A program made the position numbers and the translations under genes. Positions 1 to 9,442 of a DNA stretch of 64,000 nt are shown piece after piece. Positions within the stretch are counted from its first letter, which is position 1. Each line of letters begins with the position of its first letter. Under the pieces are notes generated by a model that saw only the letters and a program-made list of their open reading frames with translations, was not told where the DNA came from and ran no database searches. Source of the DNA: Achromobacter sp. Root83 (lineage in GTDB: Bacteria > Pseudomonadota > Gammaproteobacteria > Burkholderiales > Burkholderiaceae_B); the NCBI RefSeq assembly GCF_001428845.1, contig NZ_LMIU01000007.1, forward strand, positions 63,459-127,458, written 5' to 3'.

Positions 1-2507
1 CCCACCGCGCTCTCCAGCGTCGCGGCGCCGCCCGCCTGCTTGGCGAAGCCGTAGATCATCGACAGCCCCAGGCCGGTCCCCTCGCCCAGCGGCTTGGTCG
101 TAAAGAAGGGATCGAACGCATGCGCGAGCACATCGGGCGTCATGCCGCAGCCCACATCCGAGACGGAAACCTCGACAAAATCCCCAGGGCTCACGCCGGG
201 AATCTGGCGCAGCGAAGAAGCATCCAGCCGCGCATTCAGCGCGGCGACGGTGAGCACGCCGCCGCTGGGCATCGAGTCGCAGGCATTGATCACCAGGTTG
301 AGCATGGCGTTCTCGAACTGGTTCTTGTCGCACCTTACCGTCCACAGGTCCGGCTCCAGGTCGAACACCAGCGTGACCCGCTCGCCGGTATAGCGATGGA
401 ACAGCGACGCCATGGATTGCAGCGCGGACTGGACGCCGAACGGCTTGGGATCGATGGGCTGGCGGCGCGAAAAGGTCAGCAGGCGCTGCGTCAGATGCGC
501 CGCCCGGTTCGCGGAATCCATGGCGACATTGACGAAACGCTCCGCCTGTTCCGGCTTGCCGCCCGCCACCTTGCGCTGGATCAGATAGAGCGCGCCCGTG
601 ATGCCCTGCAGCATGTTGTTGAAGTCATGCGCGATGCCGCCGGTCAGCCGGCCCACGGCCTCCATTTTCTGCGATTGGCGCAGCGCGTTTTCGGTCTCGA
701 GCAGCACTTCGCTCTGGGCCTTCAGGTCCGTGTCGTCGCGCCCCGCTACGTACAGATTGTCTTGCGACCACGACATGCTCCAGGTGATCCAGCTATAGCC
801 GCCTTCGCGCTTGAGCACGCGGGTCTCCAGATGCCTGACCGGCTGCGCCGCGCCCATCTGCAAGGCGGGCGACCACGCGGCGCGCGTTTTTGCGTGGTCG
901 TCGGGATGGATCAGCTCGGTCATTCCCATCGACAGGAACTGGTCCGGCGTCCAGCCCAGGATCGTCCGCACCGCCGGATTCACGCTGACAAAGCGCCCTT
1001 GCGCGTCGATCACGGCCAGCAGTTCGGGAGAAAGGCGCCAGATGCGGTCGCGTTCGGCGATGGCGTTTTCAACGCGCTGCTCCAGCATGCGGGAATACTG
1101 CGAACGCTCGACGGCATCGCACATCCGTTCGGCGACTTCCTCGATGAAGGCCAGGTCGCCGGCCTTGAGCCGGCTGCTGGACAAGGGCCTGACGATAAGC
1201 GCCCCGCCCTGCCGGGCCCAGCGGCGCATCGGCACCACGATCGCCGACGGACGGATGTCGCCGTCCGCTTCCGCCAGCAAGGGTTGCAGGTACGCCGTGC
1301 GGCCCTTGCGCAGCGCGGCGTAGAACTCTTCGCCGAACTGCGCCGGCTCCAGCGCGGCAAGACCGGCGCGGTCCGCCTCGGAGCGCCAGCAGGTCGACAC
1401 CACGGGCGTGGCGCCTTCGCCGGCCCAATCCAGCACCGCGACCATTCCCAGCGCCAGATGCTGGCCCAGGCCTTCGCAGGCGGTCTGCTCGATGACCGTC
1501 TGATGATGCAGCTCGCGCATCCGGTCGCCCAACGCCAGCAGGAAGTTCTTGCGATGCTGGCCTTCCCACAGTTCGGTCTCGGCGGCCTTGCGCGCCGTGA
1601 CGTCGAGAAACATCGCCATCAACCGGTCGGTGCCGTCCTTGCGCGCCCGCGCTTCGTACCAGGCGTCCCTGGGCGCGGGAACGGCGAACTCGAATTGCGT
1701 GGACTCGCCGGTTTCGACGACCTGGACGAAGGTGTCCATGATCTGGCCCGGCACGCCGGGGATCATTTCGCGCAGGGTGTGCCCCAGTGTGTCGCCTTCC
1801 TTCATGCCGCTCTGCCGTTCGAACGCGGGATTGACTTCCAGAAAGCGGAAATCGATGATGCGTTCGTCGTCGTCGCGCAGGGCCTCGGCCAGAAAGAAGG
1901 CCTCTTGCATGCCATCGAACATCGCCCGCCAGCGCTCGCCGCTGCGCCGCAGCGCGGCGTCGAGCAAATGCCGCTCTATCGCCAGCGCCGCGCTGCGCGT
2001 GACCAGCGCGATCGCGTCGATATCGTGTGCCGAGGGCAGGCGCGCCGTGCCGTAGTAGTTAGAGAACACGCCCAGCAGGCGCCCGTCCGGCGCCTTGATC
2101 GGCGTGGACCAGCAGGCTCTGAGGCCGTGCGCCAGGGCCAGGTCGCGCCAGGGCGCCCAGGCCGGATGCGTGGCGATGTCTTCCGCATAGACCGCGTTGC
2201 CCGAATGCGCCGCGGCGCCCCACGACCCCACCAACGGACCAATCGGCGCACGGTCGACCGCGGCGTTGAAGACGTCCGGCAGGCTCGGCGCCGTGCCGTG
2301 CAGCAGCAGCGTTCCGGTGTCGTCGACCAGCGCGATGGATGCACGCAGCGGGACGCTGGATTGGGCCTCGATGGCGTGCAGCATATGTTGCAGCACCTGT
2401 GGCAAGGGCACGCCGGCGGCGATCCGCTCCAGCATGATGCGTTCGTCTTCCAGACGGGCTAGCGTGTCGGTCCATGGCAGGGACACGCGGTCGTGCTTGG
2501 TCAGCAT
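1..2507 (-). CDS. Multi-PAS/GAF sensor histidine kinase, 3' end cut by window edge
   Basis: Membrane-free sensor kinase expected to autophosphorylate and signal to a receiver domain or partner regulator. 835 codons are visible. Order read from the translation: GAF-like region (about residues 30-180), PAS (about 190-310), second GAF-like region (about 320-460), PAS (about 470-600), then the dimerisation box GGIAHDFNNML with phospho-acceptor His627, and an HATPase domain with NLVINACD (N box), DVGCGM (G1) and GTGLGLSM (G2). The H-box with DFNN is typical of hybrid kinases with a C-terminal receiver, which would lie left of base 1. The ATG at 2507 follows AGGGGA. No transmembrane segment was seen, so the signal is probably cytoplasmic. 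Signal and partner are unknown. Confidence 0.9.
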   Translation of the reverse strand, partial: MLTKHDRVSLPWTDTLARLEDERIMLERIAAGVPLPQVLQHMLHAIEAQSSVPLRASIALVDDTGTLLLHGTAPSLPDVFNAAVDRAPIGPLVGSWGAAAHSGNAVYAEDIATHPAWAPWRDLALAHGLRACWSTPIKAPDGRLLGVFSNYYGTARLPSAHDIDAIALVTRSAALAIERHLLDAALRRSGERWRAMFDGMQEAFFLAEALRDDDERIIDFRFLEVNPAFERQSGMKEGDTLGHTLREMIPGVPGQIMDTFVQVVETGESTQFEFAVPAPRDAWYEARARKDGTDRLMAMFLDVTARKAAETELWEGQHRKNFLLALGDRMRELHHQTVIEQTACEGLGQHLALGMVAVLDWAGEGATPVVSTCWRSEADRAGLAALEPAQFGEEFYAALRKGRTAYLQPLLAEADGDIRPSAIVVPMRRWARQGGALIVRPLSSSRLKAGDLAFIEEVAERMCDAVERSQYSRMLEQRVENAIAERDRIWRLSPELLAVIDAQGRFVSVNPAVRTILGWTPDQFLSMGMTELIHPDDHAKTRAAWSPALQMGAAQPVRHLETRVLKREGGYSWITWSMSWSQDNLYVAGRDDTDLKAQSEVLLETENALRQSQKMEAVGRLTGGIAHDFNNMLQGITGALYLIQRKVAGGKPEQAERFVNVAMDSANRAAHLTQRLLTFSRRQPIDPKPFGVQSALQSMASLFHRYTGERVTLVFDLEPDLWTVRCDKNQFENAMLNLVINACDSMPSGGVLTVAALNARLDASSLRQIPGVSPGDFVEVSVSDVGCGMTPDVLAHAFDPFFTTKPLGEGTGLGLSMIYGFAKQAGGAATLESAV

Positions 2508-2521
2508 GGCTTCCCCTATTC

Positions 2522-2538
2522 CAATACAGAATGTATTG
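2522..2538. promoter_or_regulatory. Perfect palindrome upstream of the sensor kinase
   Basis: CAATACA-GAA-TGTATTG, 7-base arms with a 3-base centre, lies 14 bases upstream of the kinase start, so it overlaps the leader or core promoter. A dimeric repressor site is the natural reading. The protein that binds it is unknown. Confidence 0.45.
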
Positions 2539-2639
2539 CGGGGGGTGCGCACAAGCCGAAACCCTAGGTAACGCGACGCTACGTTTCATCCCGGCAGCCA
2601 TGCGCGCGCACTGCTTGGCCCGCCGGCGGCGGGCTACGC

Positions 2640-3956
2640 CTAGCCGCCCCGCACCGCCGTATTCCCTCGCGCGTGGGCCACCGGCGCCTGCGCGCGGCGC
2701 GATCCGCTCGTGCGCCAGGCCAGGCCCGTGCTGATCACCAGCGCCAGCGCCAACGATCCGCCCGCCATCGCCGCCACGCCCTGCCATTGGCCGACCGTCC
2801 AGAAATGACCGCCCAGCGACCCCAGCACGCTGGAGCCCACGTAGTACACCAGCAGGTACAGCGAGGCGGCCAGCGCCTTGTAGCCGCGCGCCATCTGCCC
2901 GACCCAGCCGCTGGCCACGGCGTGGGCCGCGAAAAAGCCAAAGGTGAACACGACGATGCCCGCGATCAGGATGGGCAGCGCGTCCGACAGGGTCAGCAGC
3001 AGCCCCGCCAGCGCCAGGCCGGTCGAGGCCGACAGCATCATGCCGCGGCCGTGGCGGTCGGCCAGGCGGCCGAAGTACGTGGACGCGAAGATTCCGACCA
3101 GGTAGACCAGAAAGATGAAGCCGATGAAGGTCTGGCTCAGCGAAAACGGCGGCAGCAGCAGGCGGAAACCCACGTAGTTGTAGACCGCGACGAAGGCGCC
3201 CATGAGCAGGCCGCCCATCGCGAACAGCCCGCACAAGGGGCCATTCTTCAGGTGCGCGCCCGCGCCGGCCCGGACATCGCCCAGCACGCCCGACCACCCC
3301 TGCCCGCGCCGGGGCGCGAATCGGCGCGACGCCGGCAGCAGCCACATGAAGGCCACGGCGGCCAGGATGCCCAACAGCCCCAGCGTGCCCATGGCCGCCC
3401 GCCATCCGAAATGGTCGGAGACCAGGCCGGTGATGACACGGCCAGACAGCCCGCCGAAGGCGCTGCCGCTGATGTACAGGCCCATCGCGAAACCCAGCGT
3501 GCCGGGTTCGACCTCTTCGGCCAGATAGGCCATGGCGACGGCCGGCACGCCGCCCATGGCCACCCCTTGCAGCGCGCGCAGCGCCAGCAGGCTGTGCCAA
3601 TCGGGCGCCACGGCGGCAATCGTGCCCAGGACGGCCGAGGCGAACAGCGACAGGGCCATGATGCGCTTGCGCGGCAGGGCCTGCGAAAACAGGCCCACGA
3701 AGAAAATCGCGATCGCCAGCAGGCCCGTGCACAGCGACAGCGCCAGGCTGCTCTGGGCGGGCGACACATTGAAGGCGCTGGTGAACAGCGGCATCAACGG
3801 CTGCACGCAATACAGCAGTGAAAACGTGGAAAACCCGGCGGCGAACAAGGCCCATTGCGCCCGGCGCAGTCCGGGCATGCCTCGGGTCAGGTAGCCGGAT
3901 GCCGACGCCGGGGCGGCATCGGGTTCGGGTGAGGAGCTTGCAGAGGGGGTAGACAT
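2640..3956 (-). CDS. MFS transporter, YnfM-like
   Basis: Inner-membrane secondary transporter of 438 residues. About twelve hydrophobic segments are visible, with an R-x-x-x-G-type loop (ALPRKRIMAL) between the early helices and a second half-repeat after the central LPASRRFAPRR loop. The family includes YnfM-type exporters whose substrates are mostly unknown. The ATG at 3956 (MSTPSAS) is chosen because the longer frame would run into the divergent control region. It is divergent from the LysR gene at 4062, the usual layout for a regulator and its target. Confidence 0.85.
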   Translation of the reverse strand: MSTPSASSSPEPDAAPASASGYLTRGMPGLRRAQWALFAAGFSTFSLLYCVQPLMPLFTSAFNVSPAQSSLALSLCTGLLAIAIFFVGLFSQALPRKRIMALSLFASAVLGTIAAVAPDWHSLLALRALQGVAMGGVPAVAMAYLAEEVEPGTLGFAMGLYISGSAFGGLSGRVITGLVSDHFGWRAAMGTLGLLGILAAVAFMWLLPASRRFAPRRGQGWSGVLGDVRAGAGAHLKNGPLCGLFAMGGLLMGAFVAVYNYVGFRLLLPPFSLSQTFIGFIFLVYLVGIFASTYFGRLADRHGRGMMLSASTGLALAGLLLTLSDALPILIAGIVVFTFGFFAAHAVASGWVGQMARGYKALAASLYLLVYYVGSSVLGSLGGHFWTVGQWQGVAAMAGGSLALALVISTGLAWRTSGSRRAQAPVAHARGNTAVRGG

Positions 3957-4014
3957 CGTGATTCTCGAATGACAACGGGCCGCGAGCCCGTGAAGACAAG
4001 GTAGACTTTTCATC

Positions 4015-4035
4015 TTCATATGTCCAATATATGAA
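4015..4035. promoter_or_regulatory. LysR-type operator in the divergent MFS/lysR promoter
   Basis: Inverted repeat TTCATAT-N7-ATATGAA sits between the two divergent starts and contains a T-N11-A core, the classic LysR-family recognition form. It probably binds the product of the gene at 4062 to control the transporter and itself. Confidence 0.55.
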
Positions 4036-4061
4036 ACCAACCCCGTTCATATTTAAAAAAG

Positions 4062-4961
4062 ATGGAACTGCGTCACCTGCGTTACTTCACCGCCGTGGCC
4101 GAAGAACTGCATTTCACGCGGGCGGCGGCGCGCCTGGGCATCGGCCAGCCGCCCCTGAGCCAGCAGATCCAGCAGCTGGAACGCGAGATCGGCACGCCGC
4201 TTTTCCTGCGCCTGCCCCGGGGCATCGCCTTGACCGAAGCAGGCGCCCAGTTTCTGGAGGACGCCCGCGCCATCCTGGCCAGCGCCGACCGCGCCGTCGA
4301 CCTGGCCCGCCGCCTGGGGCGCGGCGAACGCGGCGCGATCACCGTGGGCTTTACGGCATCGGCCGTGTTCCATCCCTACCTGCCGCGCGCCATCCGCGCG
4401 TACCGGGACCGCTATCCGGACGTGCGCGTCACGTTGACCGAGAGCAACACCGTGACGCTGCTGCGCGGACTGCGGTCAGGTGACGTGGACGTGGCGTTCG
4501 TGCGCCCGCCGTATGTGCTGGACGCGGAGTTCGAATCCGAACGCGTCCTCGATGAGCCCATGCTGGTCGCCCTGCCGCCCGACCACCCCCTCAGCCGCAA
4601 GCGCGGCGTTCCCATCGCGGCGCTGGCCAACGAGGACTTCGTGCTGTATCCACGCCCCATCGGCGCCGGCCTGTACGACGCGATCCAGTCTGCCTGCCTG
4701 CGCGCCGGCTTTGCGCCGCGCGTCATCCAGGAAGCCCCGCAGATGGCGTCCATCGTGAGCCTGGTGGCGGCCGGCGTGGGCATCTCCATCGTGCCCGCCG
4801 CCATGCGCCACATGGGCGCGCAGGGCATCGAATACCGTCCCATCAAGGGCGACGCGCCGCACGCCCTGCTCGACATCGCCTATCGGCGCCACGACCGCTC
4901 GATCGCGGCGGAAAATGCCGTCGCCATGCTGCGCCGTCTGGCGCACCCGGAACTCGCATAG
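4062..4961 (+). CDS. LysR-family transcriptional regulator
   Basis: 299 residues. N-terminal winged helix (MELRHLRYFTAVAEE, then ARLGIGQPPLSQQIQQLE as recognition helix) and a C-terminal two-lobed effector domain starting near residue 90. The length is normal for the family and the N-terminus resembles the BenM/CatM branch. The start overlaps a weak purine-rich ribosome site. It probably controls the divergent MFS gene through the palindrome at 4015-4035. The effector is not predictable. Confidence 0.9.
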   Translation: MELRHLRYFTAVAEELHFTRAAARLGIGQPPLSQQIQQLEREIGTPLFLRLPRGIALTEAGAQFLEDARAILASADRAVDLARRLGRGERGAITVGFTASAVFHPYLPRAIRAYRDRYPDVRVTLTESNTVTLLRGLRSGDVDVAFVRPPYVLDAEFESERVLDEPMLVALPPDHPLSRKRGVPIAALANEDFVLYPRPIGAGLYDAIQSACLRAGFAPRVIQEAPQMASIVSLVAAGVGISIVPAAMRHMGAQGIEYRPIKGDAPHALLDIAYRRHDRSIAAENAVAMLRRLAHPELA

Positions 4962-5114
4962 ACCCCGAGCAAGGCCGACCGGTATCGCCCTGTCGCGTTT
5001 GTCATCTTCTGTAAACCTCGGCGCGCGGCCGCACGTTAAATTCTCGCGCTGTCGCCGATGCGTCCCCCACCCAGGGCGGCATCCGGCCGCGATCAACCTT
5101 TTAGAGGTGTCCCC

Positions 5115-6770
5115 TTGCGACGTACCCTCCTGGCCCTGGCCATTGCAACGCTTCCCGGCCTTGGCGCCGCCGCCGGATTGGCGTCCTCCATCGGCGCGGT
5201 GACCGTCTATCAAGACCGCGCCGTCGTGACCCGAGCGGCCAGCAGCCAACTGCCCGCCGGCGAACACGAGCTGGTGCTGGAAAAGCTGCCTGCCTCGCTG
5301 CAGGAGAATTCGCTGCAGGTGTCGGCAAAGAGCACCGGCCAGGCCACCTTGCTGGACGTGAAGGTGCGGGACGCCTATCAGGCCGATGCGGCCAACGAGC
5401 GCGTCAGGAAGCTGGACGAGCAGATCCGCAAGCTCGAAACGCAGCAGGCCGCGCTGGACGACGAAGCCGCGGTGCTGGACAACCAGCGCGAGCTGGTGCT
5501 GATGATGCAGCGCGGCGCGACGGAACCGGCCAAGGACGGCGCGCGCCTCACGCTGGACGAACTGAAGGCGATACAGACGCTGAGCGCGGACTCGCTTGCC
5601 AGGACGCTGGCGGGCCTGCGCCGCGTCGCCGAACAGAAGGATGCGCTGGACCGCGAGCTGGCCGCGCTGCGCAGCCAGCTCGCCCAGGAGCGCGGCGAAC
5701 TCGGCCGGCGCAGCAAGACCGTCACGTTGCGCGTCAACCTGGCGCAGGCGGGCAAGCTGGACCTGGCCGTTTCCTATGCCGTCGCGGGCGCGCGCTGGAC
5801 GCCGTCGTATGACGCGCGCCTGCGTCCCGCGGACCGTAACGTGGACCTGGGCTACTTTGGCGTCATCCGCCAGAACACGGGCGAAGACTGGAACAACGTC
5901 AAGCTGACCCTGTCCACCGCCAGGCCGTCACTGGGCGGCGGCGCGCCGACCCTGCAGCCGTGGATCATCGATGTGGCAGCCCCGCCGCCGCCTCCCCGTC
6001 CCGCAGCCCTTATCGCGCCCGCCCCGCCGATGGCGGCGATGGAAATGCAGGCCAAGCGCGCGCCGCGCGGCAAGGCCATGGAAGACGCCGCGGCCCCCAT
6101 GCCGGAACCCGATATGGAAGCCATGGACGTGTCCGCGGCCCAGGTCCAGAACGCCCCGACCAGCGCATCGTTCCAGATCAAGAGCCCGGCAACCCTGCCG
6201 TCCGACAACTCCACGCAGCGCGTCGCGATCGCCTCGTCCACGCTGCCCGCCACGCTGCAGTATCAGTCCACGCCCGCGCTGCGCGAAGCCGTCTTCCTGA
6301 CGGCGCAGGCCAGCAACACCACCGACATTCCCTTCCTGGCCGGTCCGCTGAATACGTTCCTGGACGACGCGTTCGTCGCGTCCAGCGCCATGAAGGCAGT
6401 GATGCCCGGCGAGAAGCTCGAACTGGCGCTGGGCGCCGACGACGGCATCTCCATCAAGCGCCAGCTCGTCAACCGGTACACGGAAAGCACGGGTTTTTCG
6501 GGCAGCGGCAAGCGCGTGACCTATGAATACAAGATCACCGTGAAGAACAACAAGGCCACCAAGGAACAGGTGTCTTTCAAAGACCGCCTGCCCATCTCGC
6601 GCAACGAGAAGATCGTGGTCAAGCTGCTTTCGCCCGCCGATCGGGACATCAAGCGCGAAGACGACGGCAAGCTGGTGTGGGACTGGGAACTGGAACCGGG
6701 CAAGTCGCGTGACACGGTGCTGAAGTTCTCGGTCGACTATCCGGGCGATATCGACGTATCCGGCATCTGA
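5115..6770 (+). CDS. MuiA-family secreted protein (DUF4140/DUF4139)
   Basis: 551 residues starting at TTG 5115, behind AGAGG at 5103-5107; this start gives a clean signal peptide (LRRTLLALAIATLPGLGAAA). After it comes an N-terminal beta domain (AVTVYQDRAVVTR, DUF4140), a long coiled coil (about residues 95-180, rich in E, Q, R and L), then the DUF4139 beta-rich region with ARWTPSYDARL and NTGEDWNNVKLTLSTARPS, a proline- and alanine-rich linker (about residues 285-340) and a C-terminal repeat of the fold. The family is named for mucoidy inhibition, but its biochemical role is unknown. The cell location is the periplasm or outer surface. Confidence 0.85.
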   Translation: MRRTLLALAIATLPGLGAAAGLASSIGAVTVYQDRAVVTRAASSQLPAGEHELVLEKLPASLQENSLQVSAKSTGQATLLDVKVRDAYQADAANERVRKLDEQIRKLETQQAALDDEAAVLDNQRELVLMMQRGATEPAKDGARLTLDELKAIQTLSADSLARTLAGLRRVAEQKDALDRELAALRSQLAQERGELGRRSKTVTLRVNLAQAGKLDLAVSYAVAGARWTPSYDARLRPADRNVDLGYFGVIRQNTGEDWNNVKLTLSTARPSLGGGAPTLQPWIIDVAAPPPPPRPAALIAPAPPMAAMEMQAKRAPRGKAMEDAAAPMPEPDMEAMDVSAAQVQNAPTSASFQIKSPATLPSDNSTQRVAIASSTLPATLQYQSTPALREAVFLTAQASNTTDIPFLAGPLNTFLDDAFVASSAMKAVMPGEKLELALGADDGISIKRQLVNRYTESTGFSGSGKRVTYEYKITVKNNKATKEQVSFKDRLPISRNEKIVVKLLSPADRDIKREDDGKLVWDWELEPGKSRDTVLKFSVDYPGDIDVSGI

Positions 6771-6781
6771 GGCAGCACGCC

Positions 6782-6804
6782 CGCCGCGCCGGCATCGCGC
6801 GGCG
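6782..6804. terminator. GC-rich hairpin between convergent genes
   Basis: CGCCGCGC, 7-base loop, GCGCGGCG. It lies between the ends of the MuiA-like gene and the EAL gene. No U-tract follows on either side, so it may only assist termination. Confidence 0.35.
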
Positions 6805-6827
6805 GCATTGCGCGCTTTCCGCAGCTT

Positions 6828-8057
6828 TCATTGCCGCCGGCAGAACTCGACGAAGGCCTCGGGTTCCAACGGCACCGAAATGCCATAGCCCTGGGCCACG
6901 TCGCAACCCAGTTCGCGCAGCAGTTGCACGTCGCGCTCCTGTTCGACGCCCTCGGCCACCACGCGCCGGCCCAGCACCCGCCCCATTTCGATGGCCGCCG
7001 CCACCACCGCGCGCGAGGCCGGCTCGCTGTGCATGTGCACGATGAAGTCGCGGTCTATCTTCAATTCGGTGAAAGGCATCGCCGAAAACAGCCGCATCGA
7101 CGCGATGCCCGCGCCGAAGTCGTCCATCGCCAGCTCGAAGCCGCGTACCCGCAGCAGGTTCAGGCTGGACGACAGCGCCAGCCAGTCGGTCACGGGCTCG
7201 TCTTCGGTCAGCTCCACCTTGATCAGCCGGGCCGGCAGCCCCGCCTGCCCGACGCGCTGCTCCAGCAGGCCTGGCAGGTCGCGAGAGCACAGCGTGGACG
7301 CGGATGCATTGATGGAGATGGGCACGGCGATGTCCTCGTCATGCATCTGGCGCAGCACTTCAAGAACCCGGTCGGTGACGCGGCCGAACAGCATGCGGTC
7401 CAGGCCCAGCCGGTGCGCGGCGGGCACGAAGTCGGCCGCTGAAATCACGCCGAGTTCCGGGTGGACCCAGCGCGACAAGGCCTCGGCGGCCACCACGCGG
7501 CCGGTGGACAGGCTCATCTGCGGCTGCAGCACCACGCTCATGCCCGCGCCGGACACCAGCGCCTGCCCGAGCGCCGCTTCCATCACGTCGCGCCGCACCG
7601 ACTTCTGCCGATGCGGCGAGGCCGGATCGCCGTCGTCGATGCTGTGCAGCGCTGTCTTGATGGCCTGCTGCATGGCGCTGCGCCCCACCGGCTTGGACAG
7701 CGCCTGGGCAGAGGGGCAGCCCGCCTGCAAGGCCAGGCGCACATGGGATTGGAGCAGCTCGTCGCTCAGGCTGCTGATCCAGATGATCGGGGGCATGCTT
7801 TTCAGCCGCCCCGCATCCACCAGCCGGCGCAGATCGTTGGGCAGGCGCGTGCCGTCGCCCTCGCCCATCACGATGTCGCTGATCAGCACGTCATAGTATT
7901 GGCGTGTCAGCGCGCTGACCGCTTCGATGCTGCTGCCCAACCCCGCCACGCGGCGAAACCCCAACGCCAGCAGCATGTTCTGCAGGTAAGCGCGCTCGAC
8001 GGGGTGGTCTTCGACGAGAAGAATCCGTCGGGTCGCTCCAGCATCGGATTTTGGCAT
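6828..8057 (-). CDS. Response regulator with EAL domain (c-di-GMP phosphodiesterase)
   Basis: 409 residues. Receiver domain at about 10-130 with ILLVEDHP, phospho-acceptor in LISDIVMGEGDG and the SKPVG lysine. EAL domain at about 155-405 with AEALSRW (the EAL signature), MDDFGAG, KIDRDF and VAEGVE, so the metal and general-base residues all seem present and it should hydrolyse c-di-GMP to pGpG. The REC-EAL layout matches RocR-type proteins. No partner kinase is adjacent; the sensor kinase at 1-2507 is a candidate only by proximity. It is divergent from the DAHP synthase gene. Confidence 0.9.
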   Translation of the reverse strand: MPKSDAGATRRILLVEDHPVERAYLQNMLLALGFRRVAGLGSSIEAVSALTRQYYDVLISDIVMGEGDGTRLPNDLRRLVDAGRLKSMPPIIWISSLSDELLQSHVRLALQAGCPSAQALSKPVGRSAMQQAIKTALHSIDDGDPASPHRQKSVRRDVMEAALGQALVSGAGMSVVLQPQMSLSTGRVVAAEALSRWVHPELGVISAADFVPAAHRLGLDRMLFGRVTDRVLEVLRQMHDEDIAVPISINASASTLCSRDLPGLLEQRVGQAGLPARLIKVELTEDEPVTDWLALSSSLNLLRVRGFELAMDDFGAGIASMRLFSAMPFTELKIDRDFIVHMHSEPASRAVVAAAIEMGRVLGRRVVAEGVEQERDVQLLRELGCDVAQGYGISVPLEPEAFVEFCRRQ

Positions 8058-8294
8058 TGCTGACCGTCCTAATCTGCATAGGGCGGGCCTTTGCAGGCGA
8101 CCGCTTGGATAACGTGGATCAATGCTACGGCATCCGCGCGGAACGTGTCTTGATTGCTAACGGGTTAATGCAATTTCATCTCCGATAGGCGTAGGCGGGC
8201 CTTGATCCGACGGACGGACGCAGCCCTCGGTCACGCCCGTTTGGCGCCGGTGCGATAATGATGGACTTTCCCGCATCTAGGCACGGAGCTTCCC

Positions 8295-9425
8295 TTGACC
8301 CGCATTGACGACCCCCTGCACGACCGCGAGGTCGGCGCGGCCGACGCCACCCAGGACAACACGCGCACCGACGACACCCGCATCAGCGCGGTGCGTCCGC
8401 TGATTTCACCCGCGCTGCTGCAGGACGAGCTGCCGGTTTCCGCCGCCATCCAGACGCTGGTCGAGCAAAGCCGCGCCGGCATCGCCGACGTGCTGCACGG
8501 CCGCGACGACCGCCTGGTGCTGGTGGTTGGCCCCTGCTCCATCCACGACCATGGCCAGGCCATGGAATACGCGCGGCGCTTGCGCGACGCCGCCGAACAG
8601 CACAAGAAAGAACTGCTGATCGTCATGCGCGTGTACTTTGAAAAGCCCCGCACCACCGTCGGCTGGAAGGGCTATATCAACGATCCGCGCCTGGACGGCA
8701 GCTTCCGCATCAACGAGGGCTTGCGCCGCGCGCGTGAGTTGCTGCTGGACATCAGCGGCCTGGGCCTGCCCATCGCCACGGAGTTCCTGGATCTGCTCAG
8801 CCCGCAGTACATCGCGGACCTGATCGCCTGGGGCGCCATCGGCGCGCGCACCACCGAAAGCCCCAGCCACCGCCAGCTCAGCTCGGGCCTGAGCTGCCCG
8901 CTTGGCTTCAAGAACGGCACCGACGGCGGCGTGCAGATCGCCGCCGACGCCATGGTGGCGGCCAGCGCCAGCCACGCCTTCATGGGCATGACCAAGATGG
9001 GCATGGCCGCCATCTTCGAAACCCGCGGCAACCAGGACACCCACGTCATCCTGCGCGGCGGCAAGCAAGGCCCGAACTACGACGCCGCCAGCGTGGACGC
9101 CTGTTGCGCCGCGCTGCGCGCCGCCGGCCAGCGTGAACAGGTCATGATCGACTGCTCGCACGCCAATTCCAACAAGTCGCACCTGCGCCAGGTCGACGTA
9201 GCCAACGACATCGCCGCCCAGCTCGCCCAGGGCGACACGCGCATCACGGGCGTGATGATAGAAAGCCACCTGGAAGAAGGCCGCCAGGACCTGAAGCCGG
9301 GCCAACCCCTGCGCCACGGCGTGTCCATCACCGACGCCTGCCTGGGCTGGAGCCAGACCGAGCCGGTGCTTGCCGCCCTGGCGCTTGCGGTGCGCCAGCG
9401 CCGCGAAAAAAAAGCCGGGAACTGA
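8295..9425 (+). CDS. aroG: 3-deoxy-7-phosphoheptulonate (DAHP) synthase, class I
   Basis: First step of the shikimate pathway: phosphoenolpyruvate plus erythrose 4-phosphate to DAHP, in the cytoplasm. 376 residues. The AroFGH-type motifs VGPCSIHDH, VYFEKPRTTVGWKG, GAIGARTTESPSHR, GFKNGTDG, HVILRGGKQGPNY and MIDCSHANSNK are all present, giving the metal ligands Cys, His and Glu. The start is a TTG at 8295 behind GGAG. Which aromatic amino acid inhibits it cannot be told from the sequence. The stop codon lies inside the hairpin at 9406-9432. Confidence 0.95.
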   Translation: MTRIDDPLHDREVGAADATQDNTRTDDTRISAVRPLISPALLQDELPVSAAIQTLVEQSRAGIADVLHGRDDRLVLVVGPCSIHDHGQAMEYARRLRDAAEQHKKELLIVMRVYFEKPRTTVGWKGYINDPRLDGSFRINEGLRRARELLLDISGLGLPIATEFLDLLSPQYIADLIAWGAIGARTTESPSHRQLSSGLSCPLGFKNGTDGGVQIAADAMVAASASHAFMGMTKMGMAAIFETRGNQDTHVILRGGKQGPNYDAASVDACCAALRAAGQREQVMIDCSHANSNKSHLRQVDVANDIAAQLAQGDTRITGVMIESHLEEGRQDLKPGQPLRHGVSITDACLGWSQTEPVLAALALAVRQRREKKAGN

Positions 9426-9432
9426 TCCCGGC
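9406..9432 (-). terminator. Intrinsic terminator of the DadA-like gene
   Basis: Read on the minus strand: GCCGGGA, 5-base loop, TCCCGGC, followed by eight U (the A-tract at 9406-9413). It sits just past the stop at 9443 and overlaps the last codons of aroG, so two convergent genes share the DNA. Confidence 0.75.
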
Positions 9433-9442
9433 CGCGCGCCGG

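Noticed and set aside
120-2462. Long plus-strand open frame opposite the sensor kinase
   Set aside because: The minus-strand frame carries PAS, GAF and kinase motifs; this is an antisense shadow typical of GC-rich DNA.
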